43,661 bases of DNA from an uncultured Verrucomicrobiota bacterium (GTDB lineage Bacteria > Verrucomicrobiota > Verrucomicrobiia > Limisphaerales > UBA9464): the NCBI GenBank assembly GCA_903854475.1, contig CAINWP010000298.1, positions 1-43,661 of the forward strand. The letters are read 5' to 3'. This document shows, piece by piece, positions 22,515 through 31,832 of this stretch; position 1 is the first letter of the stretch, and each line of letters opens with the position of its first letter. A program made the position numbers and the translations under genes. The notes beneath the pieces were generated by a model. The model saw nothing but the letters and a program-made list of their open reading frames with translations. It did not search any database and was not told where the DNA came from.

Positions 22515-25295
22515 TTAGTTCTTCTTCTTGGCTGGGGCCTTAGTCGGGGCCTTGGCCGGAGCCTTGGCGCTGGCCGCCGTACGCTTGTCTTCGATGGCTG
22601 CCTGAGCCGCCGCGAGGCGGGCCACCGGAACACGGTACGGGGAGCAGCTCACGTAGGTCAGGCCCACGCGGTGGCAGAACTTCACGGAATCGGGGTCGCC
22701 GCCGTGCTCACCGCAAATGCCCAGCTTGATGCCCGGGCGGGTCGCATTGCCCTTCTCGGCCGCGATCTTGATCAACTGGCCGACGCCGGTCTGGTCAATG
22801 GAGGCGAACGGATTCTTCTTCACGATCTCGTTCTCGGTGTAGGCACCGAGGAAGGAGCCGGAGTCGTCGCGGGACATGCCGAGGCAGGTCTGCGTGAGAT
22901 CGTTGGTGCCGAAGCTGAAGAACTCGGCGGTTTGGGCGATCTCGTCGGCGGTCAGCGCGCCGCGCGGGATCTCGATCATGGTGCCAACGGAGTAGGCGAT
23001 CTTCACCTTCTTCTCCTTCTGCACCAACTCGGCGACCTGATGGACGATCTCGACTTGCAGATCGAGCTCCTTCTTGAACCCGACCAGCGGGATCATGATC
23101 TCGGGCTTGGCCTTGAAGCCCTTCTTGGTCGCATCAGCCGCGGCCTCGAGGACGGCGCGGGCCTGCATGCGGGTGATCTCCGGATACTTGATACCGAGGC
23201 GGCAGCCACGGAATCCGAGCATGGGGTTGAACTCGTGCAGCTCGTGCACGCGGGCCATAATCTTCTCGACGGGGATGTCCAACTTGCGGGAGAGGTCCAT
23301 CTGCTGCTCCTTGGAGTGCGGCAGGAACTCGTGCAGCGGGGGATCGAGGAAGCGGATCGTGGCTGGGAAGCCCTTCAACGCCTTGAAGATGCCGAAGAAG
23401 TCTTCGCGCTGATACGGGAGGAGCTTGGCCAGTGCGGCCTCGCGGGCCTGGAGCGAGTCCGCCAAGATCATCTCGCGCATCGCGTCAATGCGGTCGCCCT
23501 CGAAGAACATGTGCTCAGTGCGGGTGAGGCCGATGCCCTCGGCTCCGAATGCCATGGCCTGAGAGGTCTGCTCCGGGGTGTCGGCGTTGGTACGCACAGA
23601 CATGCGGGTGGACTTCTTGCACCAGTCCATCAGCTGGACGTAGTTCTTGTATTTCTCGGTCTTCTGGGCGGCCTTGTCGCCGTTTAGGAGGCCCGAGACG
23701 ATTTCGGACGGAGCGGTCTTGATTTGGCCGGCGTAAACCAAGCCCGAGGTGCCGTCGATGGAAAGAAAGTCGCCCTCACTGAAGGTCTGGCCGTCAATGT
23801 TGGCAGTCTTCTTGTCGTAGTCGATGTGCACGGCGGCGGCGCCGCAGACGCAAACCTTGCCCATTTGGCGGGCGACGAGCGCGGCGTGCGAGGAGACACC
23901 GCCACGGGCGGTCAGGATGCCCTCGGCCGCGATCATGCCACGGAGATCTTCCGGGGAGGTTTCGACGCGGACCAGCAGGACCTTCTCACCCTTCTCCGCA
24001 GCTTGGACGGAGCGTTCGGCGTTGAAGTAGATCTTGCCGGTGGCGGCGCCGGGGCCGGCCGGGAGACCTGTGGCGATGACCTTGGCCAGCATCACATCGG
24101 CGGGGTCAAAGATGGGGGCCAACAGCTGTTCGAGCTGATCGGCCGGATTGCGCATCACGGCGGTTTCCCAGTCGATGAGCTTCTCCTTGACCATGTCGGC
24201 CGCGAACTTCAGCGCCGCCGCTGCGGTCCGCTTGCCGTTGCGGGTTTGGAGCATGAACAGCTTGCCTTCCTGGATGGTGAACTCGACATCCTGCACATCC
24301 TTGAAGTGCTTCTCCAGCGTCTTGCGAACGGTCAGCAGTTCGGCATAAGACTTGGGCATTACTTTCTGCAGCTTGAGGACGGGTTCCGGGGTGCGGACGC
24401 CGGCGACGACGTCTTCGCCCTGGGCGTTGACGAGGAACTCGCCATAGAACTCGTTGACGCCGTTGGCCGGGTTGCGGGTGAAGGCCACGCCGGACCCGGA
24501 GGTCTCACCGGTGTTGCCGAACACCATCGCCTGCACGTTGACAGCGGTTCCCCACTCAGCGGGGATGTTGTACTTGCGGCGGTAGACGATGGCGCGGTCG
24601 TTCATCCAGGAGCTGAACACGGCACCGGCGGCGCCGCGCAACTGATCCCACGGATTGTTGGGGAACACCTTGCCGGTGCGCTCCTTGACCAGCGCCTTGA
24701 AGCGCTTGACGAGTTCCTGCTGGTCCTCGGCAGTCAACGCGGAGTCTTCGACGTCGGCGTGGTACTTCTCATGCTTGAACTCATGGATGATCGTCTCGAA
24801 CGGTTCATGGTCTTCGCCTTCGCGCTTCTGCACCCCGAGCACGACGTCGCCGTACATCTGGATGAAGCGGCGGTAGCAATCCCAGGCGAACCGGCCATTT
24901 TTGGTGGCGGCTTCGAGGGCGACCACGGACTGGTCGTTGAGGCCCAGGTTCAAGATGGTGTCCATCATTCCGGGCATGGAATCTCGGGCGCCGGAGCGGA
25001 CTGCCAGCAGCAGCGGCATGCCGGAAGTGGCACCGAACTTGGTGCCCATGATCTTCTCCATGTTGACCACACCGGCCTCCATCTGGGACTGGAGTTCCTT
25101 AGGGTAGGTCTTCTTGTGGGCGTAGAAGTAGGTGCACACCTCGGTGGTGACGGTGAATCCCGGAGGCACCGGGAGGCCGATGCGGGTCATTTCGGCCAGG
25201 TTGGCACCTTTGCCGCCCAAGAGGGCTTTCATGGAGCCATCGCCATCGGCTTTTTTGTTACCCCAGGTGTAAACGTATTTCGGAGCTTTCGGCAT
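22515..25295 (-). CDS. ppdK: Pyruvate, phosphate dikinase
   Basis: 926 aa. [86 protein letters not shown]. Confidence 0.97.
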   Translation of the reverse strand: MPKAPKYVYTWGNKKADGDGSMKALLGGKGANLAEMTRIGLPVPPGFTVTTEVCTYFYAHKKTYPKELQSQMEAGVVNMEKIMGTKFGATSGMPLLLAVRSGARDSMPGMMDTILNLGLNDQSVVALEAATKNGRFAWDCYRRFIQMYGDVVLGVQKREGEDHEPFETIIHEFKHEKYHADVEDSALTAEDQQELVKRFKALVKERTGKVFPNNPWDQLRGAAGAVFSSWMNDRAIVYRRKYNIPAEWGTAVNVQAMVFGNTGETSGSGVAFTRNPANGVNEFYGEFLVNAQGEDVVAGVRTPEPVLKLQKVMPKSYAELLTVRKTLEKHFKDVQDVEFTIQEGKLFMLQTRNGKRTAAAALKFAADMVKEKLIDWETAVMRNPADQLEQLLAPIFDPADVMLAKVIATGLPAGPGAATGKIYFNAERSVQAAEKGEKVLLVRVETSPEDLRGMIAAEGILTARGGVSSHAALVARQMGKVCVCGAAAVHIDYDKKTANIDGQTFSEGDFLSIDGTSGLVYAGQIKTAPSEIVSGLLNGDKAAQKTEKYKNYVQLMDWCKKSTRMSVRTNADTPEQTSQAMAFGAEGIGLTRTEHMFFEGDRIDAMREMILADSLQAREAALAKLLPYQREDFFGIFKALKGFPATIRFLDPPLHEFLPHSKEQQMDLSRKLDIPVEKIMARVHELHEFNPMLGFRGCRLGIKYPEITRMQARAVLEAAADATKKGFKAKPEIMIPLVGFKKELDLQVEIVHQVAELVQKEKKVKIAYSVGTMIEIPRGALTADEIAQTAEFFSFGTNDLTQTCLGMSRDDSGSFLGAYTENEIVKKNPFASIDQTGVGQLIKIAAEKGNATRPGIKLGICGEHGGDPDSVKFCHRVGLTYVSCSPYRVPVARLAAAQAAIEDKRTAASAKAPAKAPTKAPAKKKN

Positions 25296-25569
25296 AATCG
25301 CTAATTGTGTCTTTGGATGAGAACGCGGGAATCGCGTGGACGCAGAACCTTCAGACTATCTGGGAGCAAGGAAGCGTCAACGCGGGAAAAATTAGGAAAA
25401 CTTTCAGGGAAAGAGGGTTTTCTCTATTTGGTCGTCGAGATTGCGCTTGTTTCACTGGATTTCCAAACGATGAACTGGCCGGCAACGGCTGTAGTGTCCT
25501 GTTCTCGAGTGTCCTGCTCTTGAAAGGTGTTCTTGTCTGCCCGAGGCGCTGTCCGCATCTTGTTAAAAC

Positions 25570-26484
25570 ATGTCGTCGACGGATTCATTGCCCACCTTAC
25601 TGCTGGTTGACGGCCACGCGTATGCCTATCGAGCTTTCTACGCGATCCGTTCGTTGAATTCACCGGAGGGCGCGCCCACCAATGCCATCTATGGGTTCGT
25701 AAAAATGCTCCAAAAGATGGAGACCATTCTACGTCCTACCCATCGGTTGGTGCTGTGGGATCGCGGCCTGGCCGCCGAGCGAATGGCTGAGTTGCCCGAG
25801 TACAAACAGCAGCGCTCACCGACGCCCGAAGATCTTGAACGGCAGTTTCCGGAGATCGAGGGTTGGCTGGAGGCGGCAGGCATCGCGGCTTGGAGCCAGG
25901 CGCAGACGGAGGCGGACGATTGGATTGGGACCTACGCCAAGAGGGCTGAGGCATTAGGATGGCGGACGATCGTGGCCAGCTCAGACAAGGATTTCATGCA
26001 GTTGGTGAGTGACCGGGTGGCGCTCTATAATCCCAACGACAAGACCGAAAGAGTTTGGACCGCGGCCGAGGTCGTGGCCAAGACGGGGGTTCAGCCCGAT
26101 CAGGTGGTCGATTGGCTGAGCCTGATCGGAGATGCGGTGGACAACATTCCCGGGGTTCCGGGAGTGGGGCTAAAAACCGCCACCCAGCTTCTCCAGAAAT
26201 ACGGCACCATCGAAGCGCTGATGTCGCGATTGGGCGAGGTGAAGTCGGAGTCTCAACGGTCCAATCTTCAGGCTTCATTAGAACAGTTGCAGCGCAATCA
26301 ACGCCTCATCGCTCTCAGGACGAGTCTTTCTGGAGGCCCGGCTTTGGAGACCCTGCGAATCGAGCCGATGGATGCCACTCGCCGCAAGCGCCTGGGCGAG
26401 ATGTACCGTCAGTGGGGGTTCCGCAGCCTGCTCTCGGAACTGGGTCTGCCCTGGGAGGGGCCGGATCAAGGAACACTGCTGTGA
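25570..26484 (+). CDS. Stand-alone 5'-3' exonuclease (PolA N-terminal-like)
   Basis: 304 aa. LLLVDGHAYAYRAFYAI, ASSDKDFMQLVSDRVALYNP, WLSLIGDAVDNIPGVPGVGLKTATQLLQKYG (helix-hairpin-helix). Confidence 0.93.
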   Translation: MSSTDSLPTLLLVDGHAYAYRAFYAIRSLNSPEGAPTNAIYGFVKMLQKMETILRPTHRLVLWDRGLAAERMAELPEYKQQRSPTPEDLERQFPEIEGWLEAAGIAAWSQAQTEADDWIGTYAKRAEALGWRTIVASSDKDFMQLVSDRVALYNPNDKTERVWTAAEVVAKTGVQPDQVVDWLSLIGDAVDNIPGVPGVGLKTATQLLQKYGTIEALMSRLGEVKSESQRSNLQASLEQLQRNQRLIALRTSLSGGPALETLRIEPMDATRRKRLGEMYRQWGFRSLLSELGLPWEGPDQGTLL

Positions 26485-26831
26485 CGAAGCCCTTGTCCAT
26501 TCTGAAAGCGAACCCGCCGTCGGCTCCTACGGTTCATTCGGGGACGCCGATTCATCCGCTGGCCGCCGGTCTGCTGGTGGCAGTAGATAACCTTTGGAAT
26601 CTCGCCGATTGGGCGGTGATCACCTGGTGGGTGACTGTGCCTCTGAGCTTCTTGTCGGTGTTTGTTCCCACGGTGTGGTTCCAGCGTCGGCTCAGGAAAG
26701 ATCGCTGGGGCTCCGCCGTGGCCAAAGCGCTGGTGCTGGGCCTGGTGGCGGCCGTCCCCACGTCGTTGACCGGCACTCCGGTGGGCATGGCGTTGTTGGC
26801 TTGGGCCGGTGTGGACCGGTGGCGTCGGTGA
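26481..26831 (+). CDS. Small membrane protein
   Basis: GTG start overlaps the exonuclease stop (gTGA). Two hydrophobic segments (VITWWVTVPLSFLSVFVPTVWF, ALVLGLVAAVPTSLTGTPVGMALLAWAGV). Confidence 0.6.
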   Translation: MTKPLSILKANPPSAPTVHSGTPIHPLAAGLLVAVDNLWNLADWAVITWWVTVPLSFLSVFVPTVWFQRRLRKDRWGSAVAKALVLGLVAAVPTSLTGTPVGMALLAWAGVDRWRR

Positions 26832-26854
26832 ACCTGGATCCTGTGACCGAATCC

Positions 26855-28012
26855 ATGAGGCCCCCAGACTTGAGACGGCGAGCGGTTTCTACCCTTTCTG
26901 CGACCGCCCTCGTGGTGTCGGCCCTGCTGATGGGGTGGGGCTGTGGGCAGAATTCTGACCCGAAGGCTCCTGCTGCGGCGACGAATGCAGTGCAGCTAAA
27001 GGGGACTCCGGTCGGCATGGTGTGGATTGGCGGCGGCGAGTTTTCGATGGGAGGTCCGGCAGTGGACACAACCGTTTCTCTGCGTTCTGGCCTCCAGGTG
27101 GGTGAACCGATGTGCACGGGCCTCCGTGATGGGTTCACGGATTCGGATCCGGTCCACCGGGTGTCCGTGGACGGATTTTGGATGGATGAAACCGAGGTCA
27201 CCAATGACCAGTTCGCGCGATTTGTGGCGGCGACGGGGTATCGCACGGTCGCCGAGCATGCGCCCCGGGCAGAGGATTTTCCCGGAGCCGATCCGGCCCT
27301 GCTTGTTCCCGGTGCTGCGGTCTTTGTGCGGCCGGAGGGCCCGGTGACGCTGGAGGATCCGCTCCAGTGGTGGCGGTATGTTCCAGGAGCCCAGTGGCGG
27401 CATCCGGAAGGTCCGGGCAGTTCCATCGAGGGCCGGGGTAATTTGCCGGTGGTTCATGTGGCTTATGCCGATGCTGAGGCCTATGCGCGGTGGGCGGGCA
27501 AGCGCTTGCCTACCGAGGCAGAGTGGGAGTTTGCCGCTCGCGGCGGGTTGGATCGCAAGGCCTACGCTTGGGGCGATGTTCGGTTGGAAGAAAACGGGCG
27601 CTGGCGGTGCAACGCGTTCCAAGGACGCTTTCCGGATGCAGATGCCGCGCTGGACGGATTCCGAGGAATCGCTCCAGTGCGCCAGTATGCGCCCAACGGT
27701 TTCGGTCTCTACGATGTTGCGGGCAACGTCTGGGAGTGGTGCAGCGACTGGTATCGTCCGGATACTTACCGATTGCGGTCCGTCGAGGGCGCGGTCGTCC
27801 ACAATCCGCGCGGACCCTCCGACAGTTTGGATCCAGACGAACCGGGTGTCCCCAAGCGAGTTCATCGGGGTGGATCCTTCCTCTGTAGCGACCAGTACTG
27901 CGCCCGATTCCTTATCGGTACTCGAGGCAAAGGTGCGGTGGACACGGGCAGTTCCCATGTCGGATTTCGGTGTGTCCAAGACGGCCAGAGCCCGGTGGTT
28001 GGCGGACGTTGA
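26855..28012 (+). CDS. Formylglycine-generating enzyme (SUMF1/FGE-sulfatase) family protein, exported
   Basis: GGEFSMGG, VHRVSVDGFWMDETEVTNDQFARFVAATGY, RLPTEAEWEFAARGG, NVWEWCSDWY, HRGGSFLCSDQYCARFLIGTRGKGAVDTGSSHVGFRC. Confidence 0.93.
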   Translation: MRPPDLRRRAVSTLSATALVVSALLMGWGCGQNSDPKAPAAATNAVQLKGTPVGMVWIGGGEFSMGGPAVDTTVSLRSGLQVGEPMCTGLRDGFTDSDPVHRVSVDGFWMDETEVTNDQFARFVAATGYRTVAEHAPRAEDFPGADPALLVPGAAVFVRPEGPVTLEDPLQWWRYVPGAQWRHPEGPGSSIEGRGNLPVVHVAYADAEAYARWAGKRLPTEAEWEFAARGGLDRKAYAWGDVRLEENGRWRCNAFQGRFPDADAALDGFRGIAPVRQYAPNGFGLYDVAGNVWEWCSDWYRPDTYRLRSVEGAVVHNPRGPSDSLDPDEPGVPKRVHRGGSFLCSDQYCARFLIGTRGKGAVDTGSSHVGFRCVQDGQSPVVGGR

Positions 28013-28073
28013 GAGGCCGGAAAGCGAAGCGCTGTTTGCGCCGGCCGAGCTCTGTGGTTGAATCGGCCCGCCG

Positions 28074-29357
28074 ATGAACATTCTCGACGAACTGCGCTGG
28101 CGGGGCCTCTACGCCGATTGCACCGACCTGGAAGCCTTGTCCGCTCGGCTCGCCACGGGACCTCTGACCTTGTATTGCGGCTTTGATCCGACGGCCGATT
28201 CCCTGCACGTGGGCAATTTGGTGCCGCTTCTGTGCCTGCGACGTTTTCAACAAGCCGGCCATGTGCCGCTCGCATTGGCCGGTGGAGCAACCGGCATGAT
28301 TGGTGACCCCAGCGGTCGTTCTTCCGAGCGCAACTTGCTGACCCCGGAGGTGCTGCGGCACAACATCGCTTCGATCAAGGAGCAGTTGGCCCGGTTCCTG
28401 GACTTCGACGCCCCGGACAATGCCGCACGCCTGGTGGATAATTTCGATTGGTTCGGGCCTATCTCCTACCTCGAATTTCTGCGCGACGTGGGTAAGTACT
28501 TCACTGTCAACGCCATGGTGGCCAAGGAGTCGGTCCGCGCCCGCATGGAAGACCGCGACAACGGCATCAGCTACACCGAGTTTAGCTACATGCTGCTGCA
28601 GGCCTATGATTTCTATCATCTGCGCAGCCATTCAAACTGTGAACTCCAAATCGGTGCCACCGACCAGTGGGGCAACATCACTGCGGGAACCGATCTGTGC
28701 CGCAAGAAGCTCGGCGTACCGGTGTGGGGGCTGACACTACCCCTGCTGACCAAGGCCGATGGCACCAAGTACGGCAAGAGCGCCTCGGGGGCGGTGTGGT
28801 TGGATTCCAAGCGGACCAGCTCCTATCGATTTTATCAGTTCTTCGTCCAGAGCGACGACCGCGATGTTATCAAGCTCCTGAAGGTGCTGACATTCCTCCC
28901 GTCCGATCAAATCGCGGCCCTGGAGCAGGATTTGGTCGCTAACCCAGGGGCACGGGCACCGCACAAAACCTTGGCGCGTGAGGTGACGACGCTCGTTCAT
29001 GGAGAGGCGGCGGCTCAGGAAGCGGTCCGTGCCAGCGAAATCCTCTTTGGTGGCGATTTGGCGGGCGTCGGTGAAAGCACCTTTAACGAATTGCTCGGAG
29101 AGGTGCCGACCCATGCCCTGGAAGCCAGCCGTTTGGCCGGAGCCGGAATGCCGCTCATTGAATTGCTGGTTCAGGCCGGCTTGTCGGCCAGCAAGGGACA
29201 AGCCCGCACGGATATTCAGGGTGGCGGCGCGTCGCTCAACAATGTGCGCGTCGGGGAAGTTCAGCGGGCTATCACCACGAACGACCTCCTTTTCGGTAAG
29301 CACTTGCTCTTGCGCAAAGGGCGTCGCAACTACGCCGTCGTCACCGTCCAGGGCTAA
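28074..29357 (+). CDS. tyrS: Tyrosyl-tRNA synthetase
   Basis: YCGFDPTADSLHVGNLVPL (HIGH-like), GGATGMIGDPSGRSSER, KSASGAVWLD (KMSKS region), C-terminal S4-like domain. Confidence 0.96.
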   Translation: MNILDELRWRGLYADCTDLEALSARLATGPLTLYCGFDPTADSLHVGNLVPLLCLRRFQQAGHVPLALAGGATGMIGDPSGRSSERNLLTPEVLRHNIASIKEQLARFLDFDAPDNAARLVDNFDWFGPISYLEFLRDVGKYFTVNAMVAKESVRARMEDRDNGISYTEFSYMLLQAYDFYHLRSHSNCELQIGATDQWGNITAGTDLCRKKLGVPVWGLTLPLLTKADGTKYGKSASGAVWLDSKRTSSYRFYQFFVQSDDRDVIKLLKVLTFLPSDQIAALEQDLVANPGARAPHKTLAREVTTLVHGEAAAQEAVRASEILFGGDLAGVGESTFNELLGEVPTHALEASRLAGAGMPLIELLVQAGLSASKGQARTDIQGGGASLNNVRVGEVQRAITTNDLLFGKHLLLRKGRRNYAVVTVQG

Positions 29358-29370
29358 GGGTAGAGCGCCT

Positions 29371-29779
29371 CCGAGGTAGGGCGATTTCTCCGAAAGCGCC
29401 ACGTCTGAAGACATGGACCATCGCAGAGATTGGACCGCCGCAGACCGGACCGCTCGGAGATCGGTCCCTACCTCGGAAGTCTTTGGACCACATCCAAGGT
29501 TCCTACCACAAGATCAGCCTCACCCGAGCGCCTCCGAGGTAGGGCGATTTCTCCGAAAGCGCCGCGTCCGCAGACATGGACCATCGCAGAGATTGGACCA
29601 TCGCAGACATGGACCGCCGCAGGGGCGGACCGCTCGGAGATCGGTCCCTACCTCGGCAGTCTTCGGACCACATCCAAGGTTCCTGCCACAAGATGAGCCT
29701 CACCCGAGGCCTCCGAGGTAGGGCGATTTCTCCGAAAGCGCCACGTTGAGCCTGACCGCCCAGAGATCGTCCCTGCTCA
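29371..29779 (+). repeat. Family B repeat array: three tandem units
   Basis: Units begin ccgaggtagggcgatttctccgaaagcgcc at 29371, 29533 and 29713. Units 1 and 2 end ggaccgctcggagatcggtccctacctcgg (29476, 29656); the unit 3 end is degenerate and abuts slyX. Confidence 0.93.
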
Positions 29780-29995
29780 GGGCGCGTAGTGCGGCGGCTT
29801 CTGATTGTGAGGCTGAGTGCGGTCAACATCTTGGCCGCGCAAGGTCTCCCCGAGGATCTCTAGCTGTTTTTGAAGCCGGGTGATCGTTCTGCTCTGGGCA
29901 ATGATCACCGAGTTGAGTTCGTCGTAGTTGCGCTCGAGGTGGGCGAGGGAAGCTTCGGTTTGTTCGAGTCGGGCATTCAGTGATTCCAGATTCAC
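29777..29995 (-). CDS. slyX: SlyX family protein
   Basis: 72 aa. LNARLEQTEASLAHLERNYDELNSVIIAQSRTITRLQKQLEIL and C-terminal PPHY. Confidence 0.88.
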   Translation of the reverse strand: MNLESLNARLEQTEASLAHLERNYDELNSVIIAQSRTITRLQKQLEILGETLRGQDVDRTQPHNQKPPHYAP

Positions 29996-30222
29996 AGTTC
30001 TCCTTCGCGTTCGGTGAAAAACAAGTCGTGGGCCCTAGAAAAATCGGCTTCTGGGACAAGGATCCGCACTTCGCGGTCCAAATCTTCGGGATCTAAAGGG
30101 GTGGGTTCACCCGTGATGGGTTCGACGGGCTCGACGGTGGACTCGATGCCGTGCTTCTCGAGCCACGTTTGCAAGAGCTCGCACTTAATCCAGGGTCCGG
30201 TGAAGAAGTGCCTCATGGCCAT
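29992..30222 (-). CDS. DUF2007-like putative signal-transducing small protein
   Basis: 76 aa. FFTGPWIKCELLQTWLEKHGIESTVEPV...VRILVPEADFSRAHDLF. Its stop overlaps the slyX start by 4 nt. Confidence 0.7.
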   Translation of the reverse strand: MAMRHFFTGPWIKCELLQTWLEKHGIESTVEPVEPITGEPTPLDPEDLDREVRILVPEADFSRAHDLFFTEREGEL

Positions 30223-30240
30223 GGCGATTGGCCAAGGATC

Positions 30241-31773
30241 TCAGAGGACTCGGACGATGACCACGGTGAAGTCATCGGTTTGCGGCTCCGGTTGCGTGAA
30301 GGCTCGTGCTTCGCTGCAAATGAGTTCTGCCAAATCGGTTGCTGGCATTCCCGGGTGGCCACGGATGAGATCCAAGACACGCTCCACGGTGAAGAGGCTC
30401 CCGTCGGCGCGCATGGCTTCGTCGATGCCGTCGGTCAGTTGGAGGAGGGTGTCGCCCGGGTTTAGAATAATTTCAGGGTTCTCACCGTAGGCGATGAGGC
30501 CTTGTCGCCCGAGCGGTTTGCCGGTTCGGCGCAGGCTGGCCTTGATCTGGCCGGTCGCATCGAGGACCCAGGTCGCGGGATGGCCTGCGCTGGCGTGACG
30601 CAAGGTTCGGCTTCCTGGATGGATCACAGCCAAGGACACAGTCACGTAATTGTCGCCGCCGAGGTCTTCGGCCAAGAGCCGGTTGGCTTGGGTCAGGATT
30701 TCGGCCGGGCTTAAGGCCAACCGGGCCGTCATACGAAGGCAGAATCGGGTCTCCGCCATGAGGAGGGCGGGTCCCATTCCGTGTCCGGCCACATCGGCCA
30801 CCAAGATACCCCAAGAACCATCCGGCAATGGAAGGTAATCAAAAGAGTCTCCGCCCGTAGCCTCGGCGGCATGTGAAACCCCGGCGATATCGAATCCCGG
30901 CACCCGGGGTGAGGATTTGGGGAAAAGACGGGACTGGATCTCGCGAGCGGTAGCGAACTCCTGCCGCGTCTTGCGGATTTCAGCCTCATGGCGACGGCGC
31001 TGGGTGATGTCACGAATAAAGGCGACCAGCCATTGTTGTTCACCCATCCGCATCCGAGTGAATCCGATTTCGATTTCGACCTCCGAATTATCGGAACGTC
31101 GGGCGAGGGATTCGAAGACCCTGCGGTCTTCGGCCTCGGCGGCCGCCTTCCAGGTACCCGGGGCGGTCGCCGTTGTCTGAAGAAAATCGAGGGTATTTCC
31201 GCAGATTTGTTCGGCCTCCCAGCCGAAGATTGTCTTCACGGCCGGATTACCGAAGCGGATGGCCCCTTCCAAATCGATAAGCAGGACTCCGTCCGTCGAA
31301 TTTTCCCAGACCGATCGGTAGCGCAGCTCGCTCTCTCGCAGGGATATTTCGGCCAGTCTGCTGGAGGCCCGGACGGCGGCCTCACGCAATTCCCGCTGTA
31401 TGGCGGGCACCAGGCGGCCGGGGGATCCTTTGGTCATGAAGTCGTGGGCTCCGGACTTCATGGCTTCGATGGCCACGCCTTCTTCGATGCCGCCCGACAC
31501 GATGATGAAGGGCATGTCCTTGCCGGACTGCTTGTAGAGAACCAAGGCCTGGGGAGCGCTGAACCCGGGCATGAAGTGGTCGCACAGAACGAGGTTCCAG
31601 TTGCCGTTTTTCAATTCCTGCGCAAAGGACTCGGCGCTGGCTACCCGCTTGGATTCCACCCGCCACCCACCTTGACGCAGGTGGTTGACCAAAATCAGCG
31701 CATCAAACTCAGAGTCCTCAACGATGAGGGCCCGGAGTAGGGGGCGGTCAGGATTTGAGGGATTTGGGGCCAC
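30241..31773 (-). CDS. Response regulator (REC)-PAS-PP2C/SpoIIE phosphatase
   Basis: LRALIVEDSEFDALILVNHLRQGG, PAS (RYRSVWENSTDGVLLIDLEGAIRFGNPAVKTIFGW), SpoIIE (GSWGILVADVAGHGMGPALLMAETR). Confidence 0.92.
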   Translation of the reverse strand: MAPNPSNPDRPLLRALIVEDSEFDALILVNHLRQGGWRVESKRVASAESFAQELKNGNWNLVLCDHFMPGFSAPQALVLYKQSGKDMPFIIVSGGIEEGVAIEAMKSGAHDFMTKGSPGRLVPAIQRELREAAVRASSRLAEISLRESELRYRSVWENSTDGVLLIDLEGAIRFGNPAVKTIFGWEAEQICGNTLDFLQTTATAPGTWKAAAEAEDRRVFESLARRSDNSEVEIEIGFTRMRMGEQQWLVAFIRDITQRRRHEAEIRKTRQEFATAREIQSRLFPKSSPRVPGFDIAGVSHAAEATGGDSFDYLPLPDGSWGILVADVAGHGMGPALLMAETRFCLRMTARLALSPAEILTQANRLLAEDLGGDNYVTVSLAVIHPGSRTLRHASAGHPATWVLDATGQIKASLRRTGKPLGRQGLIAYGENPEIILNPGDTLLQLTDGIDEAMRADGSLFTVERVLDLIRGHPGMPATDLAELICSEARAFTQPEPQTDDFTVVIVRVL

Positions 31774-31832
31774 GGTTCAAAATTGGAGTCCGACAGATCC
31801 CAAGGCCGGAAATCCGCCGTCTCGTTGTTACA

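Noticed and set aside
22671-25304. Long + strand ORFs (338 aa and 526 aa) antisense to ppdK
   Set aside because: Mirror frames of a high-GC, strongly codon-biased gene. The translations are low-complexity (G/L/V/D/H-rich) with no recognisable domain.
25570-26484. Truncated DNA polymerase I pseudogene
   Set aside because: The ORF is intact, with full 5'-3' exonuclease motifs and a clean stop coupled to the next ORF. Better read as a stand-alone exonuclease.
29413-29829. ORFs of 102, 88 and 108 aa within the Family B array
   Set aside because: They are translations of tandem non-coding repeats (repeated RSVPT..VFGPHPRFLPQD peptides). Structure at the DNA/RNA level explains the repeats better.
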